NCBI GenBank assembly: GCA_026414745.1
Contig: JAOAIK010000042.1
Coordinates: 53,404 to 117,403, forward strand
DNA length: 64,000 nt
Direction: 5' to 3'
DNA from: Roseococcus sp.
Lineage (GTDB): Bacteria; Pseudomonadota; Alphaproteobacteria; Acetobacterales; Acetobacteraceae
The notes under the pieces are model-generated. The model searched no databases, had not been told where the DNA came from, and saw only the letters and a list, made by a program, of their open reading frames with translations. The stretch's first letter is position 1. Every line of letters begins with the position of its first letter. The translations under genes and the position numbers were made by a program. This document shows, in pieces, positions 59,012 through 64,000 of the stretch.

Positions 59012-59992
59012 ATGTTCGCCTTCATCGTCTCGCGCCTGCTGCAGGCGCTGCCCGTGATGTTCACCGTCTCGCTGATCAGCTTCGCCATGTTCGCCTATGT
59101 GGGCGACCCGGTGGTGATCATGCTGGGGCAGGACTTCACCGAGGCGCAGCGCCAGCAGCTCATCCGTGACCTGGGGCTGGATCAGCCCTTCTTCATGCAG
59201 TTCGCGACCTTCCTCGGCAACGCGGTGCAGGGCGAGTTCGGCCTCTCCTACCGGCTCTCGCGCCCGGTGGCGGAACTGATCGCCGAGCGCGCGCCCGCCA
59301 CTCTGGAGCTCGCCTTCACCGCCGCCTTCATCGCGCTGGCGGTGGGCGTGCCGATGGGGGTCTATACGGGGCTCTACCGCTACTCCTGGCTGTCGCGCGT
59401 CTTCCTCACCTTCTCGCTGATCGGCGTCTCGCTGCCTACCTTTCTCATTGGCATTCTGCTCATCCTCACCTTCAGCGTCTGGCTCGGCTGGCTGCCCTCC
59501 TTCGGTCGCGGTGAGGTGACCAGGATCGGCTGGTGGACAACGGGCTTCCTCACTTGGTCGGGCATAAAGGCGCTGGTCCTGCCCGCCATCACGCTTGGGC
59601 TGTTCCAGCTCACGCTGATCATGCGCCTCGTCCGCAGCGAGATGCTGGAGGTGCTGCGCACCGACTACATCAAGTTCGCGCGCGCGCGGGGCCTCTCCAA
59701 CCGGGCGGTGCATTTCGGCCATGCGCTGAAGAACACGCTGGTGCCCGTCATCACCATCGCCGGGCTGCAGCTCGGCGGCATCATCGCCTTCGCCATCGTC
59801 ACCGAGACGGTGTTCCAGTGGCCGGGCATGGGGCTTCTCTTCATCCAGAGCGTCGGCGCGGCGGACATCCCGGTCATGGCCGCCTACCTGATGCTCATCG
59901 CCCTCGTCTTCGTCACCATCAACCTCGTGGTGGACCTGCTCTACTACGCGGTGGACCCGCGGCTGCGCATCGGCCGCGGGCGCGGACACTAG
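59012..59992 (+). CDS. Dpp/Opp-type ABC permease, first subunit (DppB-like)
   Basis: A 326-residue inner-membrane permease with six spans. N-terminal MFAFIVSRLLQALPVMFTVSLISF is typical of DppB/OppB, and the BPD coupling loop is LRTDYIKFARARGLSNRAVHFGHALKN (EAA-like, with G in ARGLS). It pairs with the second permease to form the channel. The hairpin upstream leaves 15 bases before ATG 59012. The stop is three bases before the DppC-like ATG. Confidence 0.92.
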   Translation: MFAFIVSRLLQALPVMFTVSLISFAMFAYVGDPVVIMLGQDFTEAQRQQLIRDLGLDQPFFMQFATFLGNAVQGEFGLSYRLSRPVAELIAERAPATLELAFTAAFIALAVGVPMGVYTGLYRYSWLSRVFLTFSLIGVSLPTFLIGILLILTFSVWLGWLPSFGRGEVTRIGWWTTGFLTWSGIKALVLPAITLGLFQLTLIMRLVRSEMLEVLRTDYIKFARARGLSNRAVHFGHALKNTLVPVITIAGLQLGGIIAFAIVTETVFQWPGMGLLFIQSVGAADIPVMAAYLMLIALVFVTINLVVDLLYYAVDPRLRIGRGRGH

Positions 59993-59994
59993 CC

Positions 59995-60897
59995 ATGCGC
60001 GCCTTCTTCGACTCCGACCTGTGGTGGAGCTTCACGCGCTCGCCCGTCACGGTGATCTCGGCCGTCACAGCCATCGTCTGCATCGCGGGGGCGGTGTTCG
60101 CGCCCTGGCTCGCGCCGCACAACCCCTTCGACCTTGCCTCGCTGCAGCTTCTCGACGCTTTCAAGCCGCCAGCCTGGAGCGCGCAGGGTGACCCGACCTA
60201 TCTGCTCGGCACCGACGACCAGGGGCGGGACGTGCTCTCGGCCATCATGTACGGCGCGCGGGTCTCGTTGCTGGTGGGCTTCGCGGCGGTGGCCTTCTCC
60301 ACCCTGCTCGGCGTCACGCTCGGGCTGCTGGCCGGCTATCTGGGGGGGAAGGTGGATGCGCTCCTGATGCGCATCGCCGACATCCAGCTCACCTTCCCCG
60401 GCATCCTGGTGGCGCTGCTGGTGGACGGCATCGTGCGCGCGGCCCTGCCGCGCGACGTGCACGACCAGATCGCGGTGTTCGTGGTGATCTTCGCCATCGG
60501 TATCTCCAACTGGCCGCAGTTCGCGCGCACCGTGCGCGGCTCCACCCTCGTCGAGCGCAACAAGGAATACGTTCAGGCGGCGCGGGTGATCGGGCTCTCG
60601 CCCGCGCGCATCATGGTCAGCCATGTGCTGCCCAACGTGATGTCGCCGGTGCTGGTGATCGCGACCCTCTCGCTCGGCTTCGCGATCCTGGCGGAGGCCA
60701 CGCTCTCCTTCCTCGGCGTGGGCGTGCCGCCCACCCAGCCCTCGCTCGGCACCCTCATCCGCATTGGCAACGACTTCCTGTTCTCCGGCGAGTGGTGGAT
60801 CACCATCTTCCCCGGCGTGGCGCTGATCGTGATGGTGCTCTCCGTCAACCTGCTGGGCGACTGGCTGCGCGACGCCCTCAACCCGAAGCTGCGCTGA
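59995..60897 (+). CDS. Dpp/Opp-type ABC permease, second subunit (DppC-like)
   Basis: A 300-residue permease. N-terminal DLWWSFTRSPVTVISAVTAIV and the periplasmic loop YLLGTDDQGRDVLSAIMYGARVSL are hallmarks of DppC/OppC, and the EAA coupling loop is KEYVQAARVIGLSPARIMVSHVLPN. I start at ATG 59995; the ORF track's longer version runs back through the first permease gene. Its stop shares a base with the next ATG (TGATG). The transporter's substrate is not defined by sequence; peptides are the default. Confidence 0.92.
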   Translation: MRAFFDSDLWWSFTRSPVTVISAVTAIVCIAGAVFAPWLAPHNPFDLASLQLLDAFKPPAWSAQGDPTYLLGTDDQGRDVLSAIMYGARVSLLVGFAAVAFSTLLGVTLGLLAGYLGGKVDALLMRIADIQLTFPGILVALLVDGIVRAALPRDVHDQIAVFVVIFAIGISNWPQFARTVRGSTLVERNKEYVQAARVIGLSPARIMVSHVLPNVMSPVLVIATLSLGFAILAEATLSFLGVGVPPTQPSLGTLIRIGNDFLFSGEWWITIFPGVALIVMVLSVNLLGDWLRDALNPKLR

Positions 60898-61880
60898 TGA
60901 GCCTTCTGCAAGTGAGGAATCTGCGCGTGGAGTTCCCCACGCGCCGCGGCACCCTGGTGGCGCTCGACGACGTCTCCTTCGACATCGCCCCGGGCGAGGT
61001 GCTGGGCGTGGTGGGCGAATCGGGGGCCGGGAAATCCATGACCGGCGCGGCCATCATCGGCCTGCTAGAGCCGCCCGGGCGCATCGCCGGCGGCGAGATC
61101 CTGCTCGAGGGCCGGCGCATCGACAACCTGCCCTATGAGCGGATGCGCCGCATCCGCGGCCGCGAGATTGGCGCCATCTTCCAGGATCCGCTGACCACGC
61201 TGAACCCGCTCTACACCGTGGGCCGGCAGCTCGTGGAGACGATGCTCACCCACCTTCCCATCGGCCCAGCGGAGGCGCGCGAGCGCGCGATCGGCTGGCT
61301 CGAGATGGTGGGCATCCCCGCCGCGCGCGAGCGGATAGACAGCTACCCGCACGAGTTCTCGGGCGGGATGCGCCAGCGCGTCGTCATCGCGCTTGCGCTC
61401 TGCGCCGAGCCGAAGCTGATCGTGGCCGACGAGCCGACGACGGCCCTCGACGTCTCCATCCAGGCGCAGGTCATCGCCCTGCTCAAGCGCCTGGCGCGCG
61501 AGAAGGGCACGGCGATGATGCTGGTGACGCACGACATGGGCGTGATCGCCGAGACGGCCGACCGGGTGGCGGTGATGTATGCCGGCCGCATCGCCGAGAT
61601 CGGCCCAGTGCGCGAGGTGGTGAAGCGCGCCAACCACCCCTATTCCCAGGGGCTGATGGCCTCCATCCCGCCCCTCGACCGGCGGGTGGAGAGGCTCGCG
61701 CAGATCGAGGGAGCCATGCCGCGCCTCTCCGCGATCCCCAAGGGCTGCGCCTACAACCCGCGCTGCCCGCGCGTCTTCGACCGCTGCCGCAGGGAGCGGC
61801 CCGATCTGATGCCCGCCGGCGCCACCCTGGCGGCCTGCTGGCTGTACGCCCCCGCGAGCGGCGAGGGGCACGCGCCATGA
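60897..61880 (+). CDS. Dpp/Opp-type ABC ATPase, first subunit (DppD-like)
   Basis: A 327-residue ATPase with Walker [20 protein letters not shown]-loop [17 protein letters not shown], signature [16 protein letters not shown] and Walker [20 protein letters not shown]. The C-terminal oligopeptide-transporter extension carries the cysteines [19 protein letters not shown], which in related proteins bind an iron-sulfur cluster or stabilise the fold. ATG 60897 overlaps the permease stop (TGATG), and the next ATPase begins at its stop (ATGA). Confidence 0.93.
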   Translation: MSLLQVRNLRVEFPTRRGTLVALDDVSFDIAPGEVLGVVGESGAGKSMTGAAIIGLLEPPGRIAGGEILLEGRRIDNLPYERMRRIRGREIGAIFQDPLTTLNPLYTVGRQLVETMLTHLPIGPAEARERAIGWLEMVGIPAARERIDSYPHEFSGGMRQRVVIALALCAEPKLIVADEPTTALDVSIQAQVIALLKRLAREKGTAMMLVTHDMGVIAETADRVAVMYAGRIAEIGPVREVVKRANHPYSQGLMASIPPLDRRVERLAQIEGAMPRLSAIPKGCAYNPRCPRVFDRCRRERPDLMPAGATLAACWLYAPASGEGHAP

Positions 61881-62866
61881 GGCCGATGATCGAGACGCAG
61901 GATCTGGTGCGCCATTTCGACGTCTCGCGCCCGCTGATCCAGCGCCTCCTGGCGCGTGAGGGCCGGCGCACCCTGCGCGCGGTGGACGGGGTGAGCTTCG
62001 ACATCCCCAAGGGGAGCACCCTCTCGCTGGTGGGCGAGAGCGGCTGCGGCAAATCCACCGTCGCGCGGCTGGTGGTGGGGCTCTACGCGCCGACGCGCGG
62101 GCGGGTTCTCTTCGACGGGCAGGATCTCGGCACGGCGCGGGCCGACCGCCGCCAGCGCAGCCGCATGCAGATGATCTTCCAGGACCCCTACGCCAGCCTC
62201 AACCCGCGCTGGCGCGTGGAGGACATTATCGCCGAACCCATCCGCGCCTTCGGCCTGGTCGAGGGCCGGGCGGCCCAGCGCGAGCGGGTGGGCGCGCTGC
62301 TGACGCAGGTGGGGCTCTCGGCGCTCGATGGGCGGAAATACCCGCACGAGTTCTCGGGCGGGCAGCGCCAGCGCATCTCCATCGCGCGCGCCCTCTCCTC
62401 CAATCCCGAGTTCCTGGTCTGCGACGAGCCGACCTCGGCGCTCGATGTCAGCGTGCAGGCGCAGATCCTGAACCTGATGAAGGAGCTGCAGGCGAGGCTC
62501 GGCCTCACCTATCTGTTCATCTCCCACAACCTCGCGGTGGTCCGGCAGGTGAGCGACCGGGTGGGGGTGATGTACCTTGGCCGGCTGGTGGAACTCGCGC
62601 CCGCCGAGACACTCTTCACCACGCCGCGCCACCCCTATACGCGGGCGCTGATGGAGGCGATCCCGGACCTCGAGATGACCGGGCGCACGCGCATCCCCGT
62701 GGGCGGCGAGGTGCCGAGCCCGATCAGCCCGCCCAGCGGCTGCGCCTTTCACCCGCGCTGCCCGCTGGCCAACGCTCGCTGCCGAGCCGAGGCGCCGGCG
62801 ATGCGCCCGGCGGGCGAGGCGCAGGTGGCCTGCCACGCGGTGGAGGAGGGGCGGTCGGCGGCCTGA
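61877..62866 (+). CDS. Dpp/Opp-type ABC ATPase, second subunit (DppF-like)
   Basis: A 329-residue ATPase with Walker [19 protein letters not shown]-loop [18 protein letters not shown], signature [16 protein letters not shown] and Walker [20 protein letters not shown]. The C-terminal Cys block ([19 protein letters not shown]) is present. It ends the receptor-permease-ATPase operon. The convergent thiolase gene ends 18 bases away, and no hairpin is obvious in that gap. Confidence 0.93.
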   Translation: MRPMIETQDLVRHFDVSRPLIQRLLAREGRRTLRAVDGVSFDIPKGSTLSLVGESGCGKSTVARLVVGLYAPTRGRVLFDGQDLGTARADRRQRSRMQMIFQDPYASLNPRWRVEDIIAEPIRAFGLVEGRAAQRERVGALLTQVGLSALDGRKYPHEFSGGQRQRISIARALSSNPEFLVCDEPTSALDVSVQAQILNLMKELQARLGLTYLFISHNLAVVRQVSDRVGVMYLGRLVELAPAETLFTTPRHPYTRALMEAIPDLEMTGRTRIPVGGEVPSPISPPSGCAFHPRCPLANARCRAEAPAMRPAGEAQVACHAVEEGRSAA

Positions 62867-62884
62867 ACCCGCCCGCGCGGCGCG

Positions 62885-64000
62885 TCAGACGCGCTCGAGG
62901 ATGCTCACGTAGTTCGCGACCGCGGCGCCACCCATGTTGAAGACGCCGCCGATCTCGGCCTTGGGAAGCTGCATCTCGCCCGCCTCGCCGCAGAGCTGCA
63001 TGGCGGCGAGCGCGTGCATGGACACGCCGGTGGCGCCGATCGGGTGGCCCTTGGCCTTGAGCCCGCCCGAGCGGTTCACCGGCAGGCGGCCGTCCTTCGC
63101 CGTCCAGCCCTCCAGCGCCGCGCGGCTGCCCTGGCCCTCGGGGGTGAGGCCCATCGCCTCGTACTGGATGAGCTCGGCGATGGTGAAACAGTCATGCGTC
63201 TCGGCGAAGGAGAGGTCGCGGATCGTCAGCCCGGCGGCCGCCAGCGCCCGCGCCCAGGCCTCGCGCGGGCCCTCGAAGCGCACCACGTCGCGCCGCGCCA
63301 TGGGCAGGAAGTCGTTGACATGGGCGGTGGCACGGAAGCGCACGGCGCGGGGCGCAGCGCGCGCCACATCGCCATCGGCGATCACCACCGCCGCCGCCCC
63401 GTCGGAGACGAGGCTGCAATCCGTCCGCTTGAGCGGCCGGGCGACATAGGGGTTCTTCTCGCTCTCGGTGCGGCAGAAGGCGAAGCCGAGGTCCTTGCGC
63501 ATCTGCGCCCAGGGATTGTCCACCCCGTTTGCGTGATTCTTTGCGGCGATGGCAGCCAGCGCGTCGGAGGCGTCGCCATGGCGCTGGAAATAGGCCTCGG
63601 CGATGCGCGCGAAGACGCCAGCGAAGCCGTTCTCCACCCCCGCCTCGGTCTTGAGGTGCGAGGCGGAGAGCAGGATCTCCCCGATGCGGGGCCCGGGTGT
63701 GGCCGTCATCTTCTCCACGCCGACGACAAGGGTGATCCGCCCGCGCTTCGCGCCCAGGAAATCGAGCGCGCCATGGATGGCCGCGCTGCCGGTCGCGCAG
63801 GCGTTTTCGTAGCGGGTGGCGGGCGTGAAGCGCAGCTCTGGCACAGCCTCGAACACCAACGAGGCGGGGAACTCCTGCGGCACGAAGCCGCCGTTGAACT
63901 GGCCGAGGAAGACGGCATCCACCTCCTCGGGCGCGATGCCGGCATGCTCGATGGCCTGGCGCGCGACGAGGCCGATCAGCGTCTCGGCGTCCGGGCAGTC
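62885..64000 (-). CDS. thiolase-family protein, truncated by the window edge
   Basis: The last 371 residues of a thiolase-like enzyme; the frame is open to base 64000, so the N-terminus lies outside (the ORF track's start at 63922 is internal). Seen: the nucleophile cysteine in RYENACATGSAAIHGAL, EKMTATPGPRIGEIL, the HDCFTIAELIQYEAMGL histidine block and the catalytic GHPIGATGVSMHALAA. This pattern fits the SCP-x/acetyl-CoA acetyltransferase branch, which cleaves or condenses branched or steroid-side-chain acyl-CoAs. It converges with the Dpp operon. Adjacent fatty acid genes would lie beyond the window. Confidence 0.88.
   Translation of the reverse strand, partial: DCPDAETLIGLVARQAIEHAGIAPEEVDAVFLGQFNGGFVPQEFPASLVFEAVPELRFTPATRYENACATGSAAIHGALDFLGAKRGRITLVVGVEKMTATPGPRIGEILLSASHLKTEAGVENGFAGVFARIAEAYFQRHGDASDALAAIAAKNHANGVDNPWAQMRKDLGFAFCRTESEKNPYVARPLKRTDCSLVSDGAAAVVIADGDVARAAPRAVRFRATAHVNDFLPMARRDVVRFEGPREAWARALAAAGLTIRDLSFAETHDCFTIAELIQYEAMGLTPEGQGSRAALEGWTAKDGRLPVNRSGGLKAKGHPIGATGVSMHALAAMQLCGEAGEMQLPKAEIGGVFNMGGAAVANYVSILERV

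Overview
The window is a chromosomal segment of a very GC-rich alphaproteobacterium. The gene families and their neighbours (sox/fcc thiosulfate oxidation with soxCD, a YeeE sulfur permease, CynABD-CynS, AtuA, polyprenyl synthase next to DUF2007 and a methyltransferase) fit Rhodospirillales/Acetobacteraceae (Roseomonas-like) best. That placement is an inference from gene content; no 16S or other marker is present. I found no tRNA, rRNA, CRISPR, insertion sequence or prophage. Genes are packed tightly, and about 20 neighbouring pairs share 1-4 bases as ATGA, GTGA, TTGA or TGATG stop/start overlaps.

Left part (1-14.4 kb): the tail of a 4,5-dihydroxyphthalate decarboxylase-like protein, an SDR lacking the usual catalytic residues, a YeeE/YedE permease, and a cyanate unit made of an ABC transporter (cynABD), cyanase (cynS) and an aspartate dehydrogenase, which together could turn cyanate nitrogen into aspartate. 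A long minus-strand run follows: glpK, AtuA, an AtuA-related small protein, an orphan ParA, a CopD-like membrane protein, a GNAT, a LysE exporter, an MDR reductase and a small membrane protein.

Middle (14.4-41 kb): a beta-CASP nuclease; a LOG protein coupled to an SbmA/YddA-type transporter whose ATPase domain has lost every catalytic motif; metC-sseA and alaX-nudix; a DMT exporter; GT39-YdcF; a minus-strand surface polysaccharide cluster (sugar transferase, Wzx flippase, two GT4, two GT2); a PuuE-like deacetylase diverging from a DapA-like/SDR/greB/MFS operon; a cyclase/DMT/hydrolase operon; and a lone molybdopterin large subunit.

Right part (41-64 kb): a large sulfur oxidation locus. soxXYZAB-soxV run on the plus strand, with soxW facing them. 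Next come a membrane-fused spermidine synthase coupled to an exported DsrE protein, a HbpS/GlcG-like protein coupled to a SoxS-like thioredoxin (minus strand), and then fccA-fccB, soxC, a short one-heme soxD and a second exported DsrE. Thiosulfate would be loaded on SoxYZ by SoxXA, hydrolysed by SoxB and oxidised by SoxCD. SoxV, SoxW and SoxS would keep the carrier reduced, and FccAB would oxidise sulfide. The window ends with a methyltransferase/DUF2007 pair divergent from ispB, a DsbA-like isomerase, an AI-2E permease, a complete Dpp/Opp-type ABC operon and a truncated thiolase.

The most unusual items are the transporter with an eroded ATPase domain, the two exported single-cysteine DsrE proteins in the sox locus, the cyanate-to-aspartate gene set, and several unexplained intergenic inverted repeats.
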